Part shown: in pieces, positions 26,498-34,686 of the stretch | Position numbering within the stretch: position 1 is the first letter of the stretch | Layout: each line of letters opens with the position of its first letter | Assembly (NCBI RefSeq): GCF_039530285.1 | Contig: NZ_BAAAOK010000004.1 | Location: 248,001 to 312,000 of the forward strand | DNA length: 64,000 bases | DNA from: Actinomadura_C alba | GTDB lineage: Bacteria; Actinomycetota; Actinomycetes; Streptosporangiales; Streptosporangiaceae | Reading direction: 5' to 3' | Program-made: the position numbers and the translations under genes | The notes under the pieces: generated by a model | The model's input: the letters and a program-made list of their open reading frames with translations, nothing else | Told to the model about the DNA's origin: nothing | The model's database searches: none

Positions 26498-27301
26498 GTG
26501 ACCGATCTGCAGACCGTGATCTCCGACCTGACCGCGGAGGGCGACGACGTCGATCGCCTGGTGGCCGGTCTGGACGCCTCCGGATGGAAGACGCCCACCC
26601 CCGCCCCCGGCTGGACGATCGCACACCAGATCGCCCACCTGACCACGATCTTTCGCATGGCCGCGATGTCGGCGGCCGAGCCGAAGGAGTTCGAGGTGAT
26701 GCTGGCACGGCTGAGCGACGACTTCAGCGCCAACGTGCGGGCGGCGATGGAGCCGTACCTGGCCGGGCCGCCGCAGGAACTGCTCGGCCGGTGGCGCGCC
26801 GAGCGCGCCGCCGCGTCCAAGGCGCTCGCCGCCGTCCCACCCGACCGGGTGGTGCCCTGGCTGGTCCGGCCGCTGCCACCTGCCATCCTCGCCTGCGCCG
26901 GGATCATGGAGCTGTTCGGGCACGGCCAGGACATCGCCGACGCGCTCGGGGTGCGGCTGGAGCGAACCGACCGGATCATGCATCTGGCCGGGTTCGCGGT
27001 CCTGGTCCGCGACTTCGGCTACCTGGCGCGCGATCTGACACCTCCCGAGGTGGAGTTCCGCTACGAACTCACCACTCCCTCCGGCGATCGGTGGGAGGTC
27101 GGTCCCGCGGACGGGGAGAACCGGATCACCGGACCCGCTGAAGACTTCTGCCTGCTGGTGACCCGGCGCCGCCACCGCGCCGACCTCGCGCTCACCGCCG
27201 ACGGCGCGGTCGCCGACCACTGGCTCGACATCGCCCAGGCGTACCGAGGGCCCGCCGGGCCCGGCCGCGAAGCCGGCCAGTTCGCGCACCAGGGCCGGTA
27301 G
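26498..27301 (+). CDS. TIGR03084/mycothiol-isomerase-like protein
   Basis: 267 residues from the GTG at 26498, chosen because MTDLQTVISDLTAEGDDVD is the usual start of this family and a purine-rich GGAAGAA precedes it; the longer frame from 26288 is unlikely. The N-terminal domain is DinB-like with WTIAHQIAHLTTIF near residue 44. MELFGHGQDIADALG near residue 138 is typical of the mycothiol-dependent maleylpyruvate isomerase superfamily, whose histidines bind a divalent metal. The C-terminal domain has a beta-rich SCP2-like pattern. The reaction is unknown. As a relative of mycothiol-using enzymes it could act on thiol adducts. It stands 257 bases from the AhpD-type gene and precedes the tRNA by 201 bases. 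Confidence 0.7.
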   Translation: MTDLQTVISDLTAEGDDVDRLVAGLDASGWKTPTPAPGWTIAHQIAHLTTIFRMAAMSAAEPKEFEVMLARLSDDFSANVRAAMEPYLAGPPQELLGRWRAERAAASKALAAVPPDRVVPWLVRPLPPAILACAGIMELFGHGQDIADALGVRLERTDRIMHLAGFAVLVRDFGYLARDLTPPEVEFRYELTTPSGDRWEVGPADGENRITGPAEDFCLLVTRRRHRADLALTADGAVADHWLDIAQAYRGPAGPGREAGQFAHQGR

Positions 27302-27468
27302 CCTGTCGGGCTCGAAATATGCAGGGGATGAAAAGGGTTTCACTGGTCATCCATTTCATCTTGCCGTGCACTTTGTCTTGCCGTGCGGAATTCCCCGTCA
27401 ACGGTGTGGACGACGACAATATCGAAGAAGGCCCGGGCGGTAGTCCGGTGCCACGCTGATCGGTATGC

Positions 27469-27494
27469 GAGGCATTGCCGTCCGGCAATGCCTC
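27469..27494 (+). terminator. 12-bp perfect hairpin just before the tRNA
   Basis: Arms GAGGCATTGCCG and CGGCAATGCCTC are exact complements with a two-base spacer. The hairpin lies eight bases before the tRNA 5' end. It may terminate transcription from the upstream gene or mark the start of the tRNA transcript. Two copies of TCTTGCCGTGC lie in the 110 bases before it, of unknown meaning. Confidence 0.6.
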
Positions 27495-27502
27495 CCGATT
27501 GC

Positions 27503-27578
27503 GCCCCCGTAGCCCAGAGGCAGAGGCGAGCCCCTTAAAAGGGTTTTGTGGTTGGTTCGAATCCAACCGGGGGCACCA
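27503..27578 (+). tRNA. Atypical class I tRNA with anticodon UAA
   Basis: A complete cloverleaf with encoded CCA. The acceptor stem GCCCCCG pairs fully with CGGGGGC. The D arm is at 27512-27527 (GCC/GGC, loop with GG). The anticodon stem AGCCC/GGGTT closes the loop CTTAAAA, which puts U33 before anticodon UAA. The variable loop has only five bases (TTGTG). The T arm is GTTGG-TTCGAAT-CCAAC. Anticodon UAA reads the leucine codon UUA. In bacteria tRNA-Leu is class II with a long variable arm, including the bldA product; this one has no such arm. The acceptor resembles some actinobacterial tRNA-Arg genes, so the amino acid it carries is unknown. One wobble pair (G-U) in the anticodon stem is the only weakness. 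Confidence 0.85.
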
Positions 27579-27751
27579 GAACGAACGGCCGGTATCGAGC
27601 CGAGCATTTTCGAAGAGGACGTTGCGTGCTCGATTGTGCGAACATCGCAACACAGTTGCCCGGAGAAAGGGCAGGCCGAACGGTCGTCGTGCGGCGGTTC
27701 GGTGAATGGATTTCTCGTCGGTGGAGTGAATTCGAGGTAAGGGGCGAGATC

Positions 27752-29308
27752 TTGACTGGTTCCGACGCCAATCCGGTCGCCACATTGATCGACTCATTCG
27801 TCGCCGCGCCCACGGGCCGGCTGGAGGAGGCCTACCAGCGGCTCGTCGGTGCGCTGTGGCGGGACGGCCTTCCGACCGAGCTCGCGTTGCCTGCGGTGCC
27901 ACATCTTGTGGCGTGCCTGGATCAGGTGGACGAGGTGCGGCAGGGGCATCTTTCGATCCTCCTCGGGCTGCTCGCCGAGGTGGAATATCCGGCCGCTGAC
28001 GGCAAGGTGAACTCGGCGGTCCGCTCCGGACTCGACCGCTATCTCGTCTTGTGGCGGCGTGCCCCGAAGGGGCTGGGGCTTTCGTTGGCCCTGCAATATC
28101 TCGTCGCGCATTTTCCCGGCGACAGCCGCCGCATTCTCGCCGTGGCCGACGAACTCGGCCTCGACGTCGACGACCGGTCGCGGCTGGATCGTGCCCTGCT
28201 CCGGTTCGATCCGGACGACCCGGAGCCGGAGATCGGCCGCGCGTTCCCCTATCCGACGGCCTGGGAGATGGACGAGTCCGAGCGCGCGCACGACCGAGCA
28301 CAGGTCAAGGCGCTGACCGCCGAGCAGGTCGAGGCACAGTGGCACAAGGACACCCGCACCGTGCTCGGGTTCACCGGCGCGAGGGCGTATTGGGCGGTGC
28401 GGCATGGCGCGCCGGCGCCGATCGAGCCCGACTCGCTCGCGCCGCGCTACCCGGATCCGCCGGAAGCGGATATCGAGATCTTTCGCAGGCACGAGGCGGC
28501 ATTCCACTGTCCGAGCTGCGGCGGCCGCGGTCTGGCGTTCGAGTCCGGCCTCGCCCGTTGCCCCAGCTGCGCCAAGGTATATCGGATCACGCGGGGGATG
28601 CTCGACGTCACCGCACCGGACGGCGGCGGGGTGGGCGGCGCGGACTTCCTGTCCCAGCTCGTGAAGATCCCCACCATGTCCCATTTCATCGAGTCGAAGG
28701 CCCGGCCCAACTTCAAGCGGCTGTGCGGCTTCACCTGGGATGGGCCGGTGTCGGCCGCCTTCGAGGAGAAGCGCATCGCCGAGCTCGTACGCCCGGTGGA
28801 GGGGCCCGTGCTCGACCTCGCCGCCGGACCGGGCGGGTTCACACTGGCGCTCACCAAGGCCGTCGGGCACCAGCGGGTGATCGCGCTGGACCAGATGCCG
28901 ACGATGCTCGCCTCGCTGCGGGACCGGCTGCCGCAGGTGCCCGCGGTCGTGGCGAACGCGCGGACCCTTCCGTTCGGCGACGACACGCTGGGCGCGGTGA
29001 TGTGCTGGAACGGGCCGCACGCGTTCATCTTCGAGGACACCGCCCCGATATTCGCCGAGATCGGCCGGTGCCTGCGACCCGGAGGTACGTTCACGACGTA
29101 CAGCTTCCGCAACTCCGAGGACCCGATCTATCGATACTTCGTCGCCTCGCACCACTTCCCGCAATCCGAGCACGGTCTTGAGATGTACGACCTCGACGAA
29201 TTCAAGGGATGGCTGGACCAGGCCGGGCTCGTCGTGCGCGAGGAGTCGTCCATCGGGCTGGCCTTCTTCATCACCGCGGAAAAGCGTGCACCGGGCGAGC
29301 GGGCCTGA
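27752..29308 (+). CDS. Methyltransferase with helical N-terminus and zinc ribbon
   Basis: 518 residues from the TTG at 27752, chosen for AAGGGG about eight bases upstream; the open frame reaches back into the tRNA, so the start is uncertain. Three parts are visible. Residues 1-240 form a helical, HEAT-like region not assigned to a family. Residues 250-285 hold a zinc ribbon with Cys253, Cys256, Cys270 and Cys273 (FHCPSCGG and ARCPSCAKVY), as at the head of some RNA and quinone methyltransferases. Residues 340-510 form a class I SAM-dependent methyltransferase with VLDLAAGPGGFTLAL, NARTLPFGDDTLGAVMCW and LRPGGTFTTYSF. The target is unknown, either the metabolite or an RNA. It is 19 bases from the radical SAM gene. 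Confidence 0.75.
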   Translation: MTGSDANPVATLIDSFVAAPTGRLEEAYQRLVGALWRDGLPTELALPAVPHLVACLDQVDEVRQGHLSILLGLLAEVEYPAADGKVNSAVRSGLDRYLVLWRRAPKGLGLSLALQYLVAHFPGDSRRILAVADELGLDVDDRSRLDRALLRFDPDDPEPEIGRAFPYPTAWEMDESERAHDRAQVKALTAEQVEAQWHKDTRTVLGFTGARAYWAVRHGAPAPIEPDSLAPRYPDPPEADIEIFRRHEAAFHCPSCGGRGLAFESGLARCPSCAKVYRITRGMLDVTAPDGGGVGGADFLSQLVKIPTMSHFIESKARPNFKRLCGFTWDGPVSAAFEEKRIAELVRPVEGPVLDLAAGPGGFTLALTKAVGHQRVIALDQMPTMLASLRDRLPQVPAVVANARTLPFGDDTLGAVMCWNGPHAFIFEDTAPIFAEIGRCLRPGGTFTTYSFRNSEDPIYRYFVASHHFPQSEHGLEMYDLDEFKGWLDQAGLVVREESSIGLAFFITAEKRAPGERA

Positions 29309-29327
29309 GGAACGAGGACGTGATCCC

Positions 29328-31211
29328 GTGTTGAAGATTCGATTAGTGCAGCAGGGCGCCTGGGACATGCCGGTCGACTCGATGCCGCTCGCCGTCGGCT
29401 ATCTGAAGGCGGTGATCGACGCCGATGTCGACTTCAGAGGCGAGGTCGAGGCGGAGATCTCCAACTTCCGCGGCGGCGCGCAGCTGCAGGACATGGCCAA
29501 GGAACTGCTGAGCGGTGAGATCCCGGACGTGCTGGCGTTCTCCGTGCTCGGCTGGAATTATCGGCAATTCGGTGCCCTGGCCGAGACGTTCAAGCAGGTC
29601 AATCCGCGTGGGCTGGTGGTATTCGGCGGAAACCACGTGGCCCACCAGTCCGAACGGGTGTTCCGCGATTTCCCCTGGGTCGATGTGGTGGTCAACGGCG
29701 AGGGCGAACACACCTTCCATGAGCTGCTGACCCACCTGCTCGAGCATCGGGAATTCGACCCGGTGCACGTGCGGGGGATTTCCTACAGGCGCCCGGACCG
29801 CGAGCACCACACCACGCCCGACCGCGACCGGATCGAGGACCTGGACGTGGTGCCCTCCCCCTTCCTCACCGGCGCCATCCCGATGGCCGACGCCGCCGGG
29901 AACTTCCGTTACGACGTGGCGCTGATGGAGACCAACCGCGGTTGTCCGTACAAGTGCTCGTTCTGCTACTGGGGCGGAGCGATCGGCCAGAAGATGCGGT
30001 CGTTCTCCGCCGAGCGGCTCGCCGCCGAGCTGGACCTGTTCGGCTACTACAAGGCCCCGTCGCTCGTGCTCTGCGACTCCAATTTCGGGTTGCTCGAGGC
30101 GGACGAGGAGTTCGTGGAGCTAGTGATCAAGACCAAGGAGAAGTACGGCTATCCACAGGCGCTGATCACCAGCTGGGCGAAGAACAAGTCGCCGCGTTTC
30201 TACAACATCGTCCGGCAACTCAAGCAGCACGGCCTGCACGGCCTGTTCACGCTGGCGTTGCAGACCCTGGACGACGCGGCGCTGACCGACATGCTCCGCA
30301 AGAACATGAAGGTCAACCAGTGGGAGAGCATGGTCGACTGGCTCCACGAGGAGGGTCTGGAGTGCTACGGCGAGCTGATCTGGGGAGCGCCGGGGGAGAC
30401 CGTGGAGTCGTTCCTCCGTGGCTATGACAGGCTCGCCAAGAAGGTCTCCCGGATCGCGGTCTATCCGATGCTGCTGCTGCCCAACACCGCGTATTCCGAG
30501 AACCGAGAGGTGCACGGGTTCGTCACGATCCGCGGCGAGGACGACGACTTCGAATACGTGCTGGCCAACCGGACCTCCACGCTGGCGGAGAACATGGAGA
30601 TGCAGCGATTCGTGTTCTGGGCCCGGGTGCTCGGAGAGCAGCAGTTCCTGCGGCACACCTGGCGGCCATTGCTCGACGTGCTCGAGATGGGCCAGTCCCA
30701 GGTCATCCAGAGCCTCAAGGCGTACTTCGAGCGATCCGATGATCCGGCTGCTGCCGCGTTCCTGGCGAAGATACCGGTGATCGCGGAGTCGCCGGCCATC
30801 GCCGGCGCGCTGCGCAGCCTGCACAGCCAGCCGGAGCTGCGCGAGCTGGTCCGGCGGTGGTGGCTCGAGGAGATCGTGCCCGCGTTCCCGGAGCGGTGGC
30901 GGGAGTTCGCAGCGGCGCTGTACGAGTTCGAGGGCTGGTCGCGGCAGGTCTACGTGGAGCCGGGCGGGGAACCGCCCCCCGGCTGGCGCGACGTCGAGCG
31001 GGACGGCGGGCACTGGTACGAGAGCGACCCGGTGTCGCTCCGCTACGACATGCCGACGGCGCTGGAGAACTGGCCCGGGACGCTGGAGTCGGGGCCTCAG
31101 GAGGAGCCGACGACCCTGGTGTTCTCCGCCCGCCCCGGCTACTACGAGAATCTGGACAACTACGAGACCGCCTCGATGCACCTGGCGACCCCGCGCCGTG
31201 TCCCTGGTTGA
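29328..31211 (+). CDS. B12-binding-type radical SAM enzyme
   Basis: 627 residues from the GTG at 29328. An N-terminal cobalamin-binding-like Rossmann domain occupies residues 1-150 (VVFGGNHVAHQSERVFRDFP, then VVNGEGEHTF). The radical SAM domain has the cluster motif Cys206-x3-Cys210-x2-Cys213 in NRGCPYKCSFCYWGG, followed by the (beta-alpha) barrel with LIWGAPGETVESFLRGYDRL. The last 170 residues are helical and unassigned. Such class B enzymes methylate unreactive carbons or rearrange substrates. The DxH-type cobalamin signature is not clear, so cobalamin binding is not certain. Codon 6 (29343-29345) is TTA. It forms a unit with the methyltransferase upstream and ends at a terminator hairpin. 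Confidence 0.8.
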   Translation: MLKIRLVQQGAWDMPVDSMPLAVGYLKAVIDADVDFRGEVEAEISNFRGGAQLQDMAKELLSGEIPDVLAFSVLGWNYRQFGALAETFKQVNPRGLVVFGGNHVAHQSERVFRDFPWVDVVVNGEGEHTFHELLTHLLEHREFDPVHVRGISYRRPDREHHTTPDRDRIEDLDVVPSPFLTGAIPMADAAGNFRYDVALMETNRGCPYKCSFCYWGGAIGQKMRSFSAERLAAELDLFGYYKAPSLVLCDSNFGLLEADEEFVELVIKTKEKYGYPQALITSWAKNKSPRFYNIVRQLKQHGLHGLFTLALQTLDDAALTDMLRKNMKVNQWESMVDWLHEEGLECYGELIWGAPGETVESFLRGYDRLAKKVSRIAVYPMLLLPNTAYSENREVHGFVTIRGEDDDFEYVLANRTSTLAENMEMQRFVFWARVLGEQQFLRHTWRPLLDVLEMGQSQVIQSLKAYFERSDDPAAAAFLAKIPVIAESPAIAGALRSLHSQPELRELVRRWWLEEIVPAFPERWREFAAALYEFEGWSRQVYVEPGGEPPPGWRDVERDGGHWYESDPVSLRYDMPTALENWPGTLESGPQEEPTTLVFSARPGYYENLDNYETASMHLATPRRVPG

Positions 31212-31305
31212 CCTGCGGCGAGGCCTGCCGCGAGGCCTGCGGCGCGCCGGCAAGGCCGCGCCGACAGGGCGCGCGTCATGCCGCCTGCTCGCGGAGTAAG
31301 CCCGC

Positions 31306-31338
31306 GAGGGCGCCGCCGCGGGCCGCGGCGGCGCCCTC
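31306..31338. terminator. GC-rich bidirectional terminator hairpin
   Basis: Arms of 16 bases (GAGGGCGCCGCCGCGG at 31306-31321 and its exact complement at 31323-31338) are separated by one base. It sits between the convergent radical SAM and ferredoxin genes. Confidence 0.8.
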
Positions 31339-31361
31339 CGTGCAGAGTCCCGGACGCCAGG

Positions 31362-31586
31362 CTACGGAGCGATCAGGGTGCCGTCGGCGGCGTCCCGCAC
31401 GCTGATCGCCTCTGTCGGGCAGGATTCGGCGGCTTCGAGCACGGCGTCGTCCGGGTCGATCTCCTCGGCGATGGGCTGCGAGACGCCGGTGTCGAGGCAG
31501 AACCGGTCATGCGCGATCGATACGCAGATCCCGGAGGAACAGCACATCCTCTGGTCGACCGTCAACTTCCAGCGAGTCGTGCTCAT
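31362..31586 (-). CDS. 3Fe-4S type ferredoxin
   Basis: 74 residues from the ATG at 31586; an ATG at 31601 would add five residues. The pattern Cys15-x5-Cys21 (CCSSGIC) together with Cys56 in ESCPTEAI defines a single 3Fe-4S (or lesser 4Fe-4S) cluster ferredoxin, the type that donates electrons to bacterial P450s. The acidic character fits. A P450 at 17950 and another at 41108 lie in the same window without a dedicated ferredoxin beside them, so this is the probable electron carrier. A ferredoxin reductase gene was not seen here. It is convergent with the radical SAM gene and divergent from the solute-binding-like gene. Confidence 0.88.
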   Translation of the reverse strand: MSTTRWKLTVDQRMCCSSGICVSIAHDRFCLDTGVSQPIAEEIDPDDAVLEAAESCPTEAISVRDAADGTLIAP

Positions 31587-31956
31587 GGAATGGTTTCCCA
31601 TCTATGGAGCTGCTTACCAAGGCCGCACCTGCCACTGCCTTCCGCGGTGCGGGACCGGAGGCATTGCCGGCCGAGCCAGTATCCGTGGGTCGAATTCGAG
31701 CATGCAAGAGTAATGATCAGGACGCTTCTCCGATGGTGCTGTGGAAACACGCTATCCGTCGACATCCGGCTGGCGTCTGCCGCGCAACTTTGGAGATGCA
31801 CTTGCTGAATGGTTGCGGGAGATTGGTCGGTATGGTTCACGCATTCCCATGACTCCGACCCACATTGGACCACGACCCGTCCGTGTCACGTACCGGGTCT
31901 TGGAGATCCGTCATAGTCGATCGCGCCGCGAGCGCTGACTTGAGGAGAGGGTTTCG
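31587..31956. other. Divergent gap between ferredoxin and solute-binding-like genes
   Basis: 370 bases with no gene that can be supported; the reading frames here are short. It must hold promoters for both flanking genes. No palindrome or repeat stands out. Confidence 0.45.
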
Positions 31957-33255
31957 CTGTCTGGAAAGATTGTCGTGGATGCCTGGCTGGCGGACCTGGC
32001 GTTTCCCCGTTACATGGACGAGCTGTTCCGTCTCGGTCGCCGGTTCGAGGAGGCGCACCCCGAGTACGAGATCAGGATCCGCGGACTGGGGTTCAGAGAT
32101 GGAGCCGCCGCGGTGGCCAGGGCGGCGTTGGAGGGCTCTCAGCCGGCGATCGCCGAGTACTACTACACGGAGATGCCGAATGCGCTGGACGCGGTGGACA
32201 GCGCCGGCCAGCCGGTGTTCACCTCGGTGGAGAACGCGGTGGGGGGCCGAACTCACATTCTCGGTGAGCCGGTCGTCCTGAACGACATCGTCCCCGCGCT
32301 CCGTAGCCAATACACCTGGCAGGGCGAGCTCGTCTCGCTGCCCACGGTGGCGACCACCTTCCAACTCTTCACCAACGTGACCATGCTCCGCGCGGCCGGC
32401 GTACGGGACATCCCGCAGACCTGGCAGGACCTGCGGGAGGCGAGCGAGCGGGTGGTGAAGTCGCCGGGCGGGCCGCCGTACGCGATCACCTGGGCGAACA
32501 ACGGGATCCCTTTCCAGCACGCGGTGGCAGTGCAGGGCGGCGCGCTCGCCGACCATGGCAACGGGCGGGACGGCCGGGCCGAGACCGTGGACTTCACCAC
32601 GAAGGAGATGATGGCCTGGGTGTCGTGGTGGCGGGGCCTGCACGAGGACGGCCTCTACCGCTATACGGGCGAGCTCGGTGACTGGTTCGGCACCTTCGAG
32701 CTCTTCGTGGACCAGCAGGTGGCGTTCCGGCTGAGCTCGACCAACGACATCGGCGCGGCCGCGCAGGATGCCGCCAACGCCGGGTTCGAGTTCGCGGTCT
32801 CCCGCTTCCCTTTCAACGCGGAGGTTCCCTATCGGGGCAGCGTGGTCGCGGGTACCTCACTGTGGCTGGCGGACGGCCTGGACGAGGCCACCCGGGACGG
32901 TGCGCTGGCGTTCATGCAGTTCCTCGGGAACCCCCGGAACGCCGCGCAATATCACAAGGAGCACAGCTTCATACCGATCACCAAGTCCGCCTTCACCCGG
33001 CTGGAACGGGAAGGCTGGTTCGCCGAGCATCCCTACCACCGGGGCCCCAGCGACCAGCTCGACCTGGCCGCCGGTGTGAGTTCCGCCCCCGGTGCACTGA
33101 TCGGGGACTTCTTCGAGATCCAGGTCGTGCTGACCCGCGCCATGCACGACGTGCTAGTGCGAGGAGCGGATCAGCGGGAGCGGTTCGCTCAGGCCACCAC
33201 AGAAGCGCAGGAGATGCTGGACCGTTACCTCGCCGAGCATCCTCTCCCGCGTTAG
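31957..33255 (+). CDS. Solute-binding-like protein with no signal peptide
   Basis: 432 residues if the start is the CTG at 31957, which lies nine bases after GAGGAG; the GTG at 31975 would give 426. The body has the type 1 extracellular sugar-binding fold (UgpB/MalE type), for example FEEAHPEYEIRIRGLGFRDG near residue 30, the MPNALDAVD and PVVLNDIVPALR blocks, and late GSVVAGTSLWLADGLD. However there is no hydrophobic signal, no lipobox Cys and no upstream frame that could supply one, because a stop at 31936-31938 closes it. No permease or ATPase gene is nearby. It is therefore predicted to be cytosolic. A role in binding or sequestering a product is possible but unproven. Confidence 0.7.
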   Translation: MSGKIVVDAWLADLAFPRYMDELFRLGRRFEEAHPEYEIRIRGLGFRDGAAAVARAALEGSQPAIAEYYYTEMPNALDAVDSAGQPVFTSVENAVGGRTHILGEPVVLNDIVPALRSQYTWQGELVSLPTVATTFQLFTNVTMLRAAGVRDIPQTWQDLREASERVVKSPGGPPYAITWANNGIPFQHAVAVQGGALADHGNGRDGRAETVDFTTKEMMAWVSWWRGLHEDGLYRYTGELGDWFGTFELFVDQQVAFRLSSTNDIGAAAQDAANAGFEFAVSRFPFNAEVPYRGSVVAGTSLWLADGLDEATRDGALAFMQFLGNPRNAAQYHKEHSFIPITKSAFTRLEREGWFAEHPYHRGPSDQLDLAAGVSSAPGALIGDFFEIQVVLTRAMHDVLVRGADQRERFAQATTEAQEMLDRYLAEHPLPR

Positions 33256-33309
33256 CCCGGTCGGCCCGTTCGACCGCGGACCAGATCGTGCGGCAGCCGC
33301 CGCGGCACA

Positions 33310-34161
33310 TCAGGAGGGCAGACGTACCTTCTTCATGAAGGCGGGCAGCAGCCACGGTCGCCGTCCCCACACGACCACCCGCCCCGAGAGCGCCGCCCGC
33401 AGGCTGCTGACCCGGCCGAACAGCATGAGGTTGAGCGTCACCGGATCGAAGAACAGCTTGACGTCGACGTTCTCGGCAGGCTTCTCGACGGTCACCAGGC
33501 CATCGGTCAGCACCATGGCCGCCGGGGCGGTGTGGCTGGAGCGGAACTCGACCGCGATGCGCCCCTTCCGCTCGGGACGGTCCCAGTCGAGCAGGCGTCC
33601 GTAGCCATAACTCGTCACGCCCAGGAGGAAGATCTCGAAGAACAACGCGGCGTCCGCCGGTGAGACGCGCCATCGGGCATCGGTCGCGCGGGCGATGTCA
33701 CGTCCGTGAATCTGCAGTTCGTTGATGAGGTGCGCCAAGACGCCCGCCGCCGGGACGCGGGAACCCCCGAGCCAGTCGATCGGATGCCCGGGATCCAGAT
33801 CTTCGCTCACCCGCAGCATCTCGGCGATGTCGCCGCGCACCCGCTCCGCGAGCGTTCTCGGGTCGCGTTCGTCGAAGTTCGCCAGCGCCACCTCGTTGAA
33901 GTGGGCCACCGTGTCGACGGTCGTCTCCTTCAACACGTCCTCGAGCGCGGGGATGGGCAGGCCGCCACCGGACGTTCGAAGCATCGATGCATACGATCCG
34001 CTGATGGAGACGACGTGCGCTGCGGTATCGGCGACGGTCCAATCCGCCGTGGCCATCGCTTGGGGCGGCACCGAGAGCAGCAGCTCGGCGAACCGTTCGC
34101 CGGCGGCCGCAAGGGCGCGACGGACCGTGGACCACTTGTCGGTGTAGACGGGTGAGGACAC
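33310..34161 (-). CDS. Mycothiol-dependent maleylpyruvate isomerase-like protein
   Basis: 283 residues from the GTG at 34161, which has GGGAAGGG six bases upstream. It belongs to the DinB/maleylpyruvate-isomerase superfamily: WTVADTAAHVVSISGSYASM near residue 41 and LAHLINELQIHGRDIARAT near residue 139. These supply the metal-binding histidines (His51, then HLINELQIH). The C-terminal part resembles an SCP2-like domain. Members use mycothiol or a metal to isomerise, transfer or break thioether adducts, but the substrate cannot be read here. It converges with the solute-binding-like gene. It resembles the protein at 26498 only at superfamily level. Confidence 0.7.
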   Translation of the reverse strand: MSSPVYTDKWSTVRRALAAAGERFAELLLSVPPQAMATADWTVADTAAHVVSISGSYASMLRTSGGGLPIPALEDVLKETTVDTVAHFNEVALANFDERDPRTLAERVRGDIAEMLRVSEDLDPGHPIDWLGGSRVPAAGVLAHLINELQIHGRDIARATDARWRVSPADAALFFEIFLLGVTSYGYGRLLDWDRPERKGRIAVEFRSSHTAPAAMVLTDGLVTVEKPAENVDVKLFFDPVTLNLMLFGRVSSLRAALSGRVVVWGRRPWLLPAFMKKVRLPS

Positions 34162-34227
34162 GAGCATCCCTTCCCGGGTTCGTTCACGACCTCGAATCGG
34201 GCTGTCACCGCGACCATTACTGCTTCT

Positions 34228-34683
34228 TCACACCGTACGCTCTTTCGAGCCCATTTCTGTGCGCTGTCTGCGTCTCAGCCGGACACAGGCGCACAGAAAA
34301 AGCGCCATTCCCAAGAGCACCATCATGGCGACGGCCACCCACTCGCGAGACCCTTCCGGACGGTAGACGCGGTTAGGTCTCCCGATGTCGAAGGCCCTGG
34401 TCTGCTCTCCGCTGCGCAGCGTGTCCCGTCGACTGCCGTACAGGGAGACCTCGGCACGCCGGGTCCGGGCGTCGTCAGACCGGAACTCGCCCGTCCAACT
34501 GCAGCTTTCGTGTCCGGTATGCCGCACGCACTGCAGCCGCTGCGCGGTGAACACGCCGGGCCTTCCATCCGCGTCCGCGGCACGAATGGCGAAGCCGATG
34601 TTCGGCACGGCCAGGTAGAGCAGATAGGCCGCAGCCAGTACCAGGACCACGGTGATCGGGTGGCCGGGCCGCCGGGGCTTCAC
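34228..34683 (-). CDS. Small membrane protein, two transmembrane segments
   Basis: 151 residues from the GTG at 34683. A first membrane segment is at residues about 9-30 (ITVVLVLAAAYLLYLAVPNI). An extracytoplasmic loop of about 75 residues follows with two cysteines in CVRHTGHESCSW, probably disulphide-bonded. A second membrane segment is near residues 115-135 (VAVAMMVLLGMALFLCACV), followed by a basic tail. No family or function is recognised. The start is three bases after the stop of the upstream membrane protein, so the two are translationally coupled. It is probably not part of the biosynthetic pathway. Confidence 0.6.
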   Translation of the reverse strand: MKPRRPGHPITVVLVLAAAYLLYLAVPNIGFAIRAADADGRPGVFTAQRLQCVRHTGHESCSWTGEFRSDDARTRRAEVSLYGSRRDTLRSGEQTRAFDIGRPNRVYRPEGSREWVAVAMMVLLGMALFLCACVRLRRRQRTEMGSKERTV

Positions 34684-34686
34684 CGG

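Noticed and set aside
27503..27578. The tRNA as the bldA gene
   Set aside because: bldA has the same anticodon but a long variable arm typical of class II tRNA-Leu. This gene has a five-base variable loop and a different acceptor stem.
27503..27578. The tRNA as an integration site for a mobile element
   Set aside because: No integrase, no direct repeat of the tRNA 3' end and no other mobile-element gene was seen in the window.
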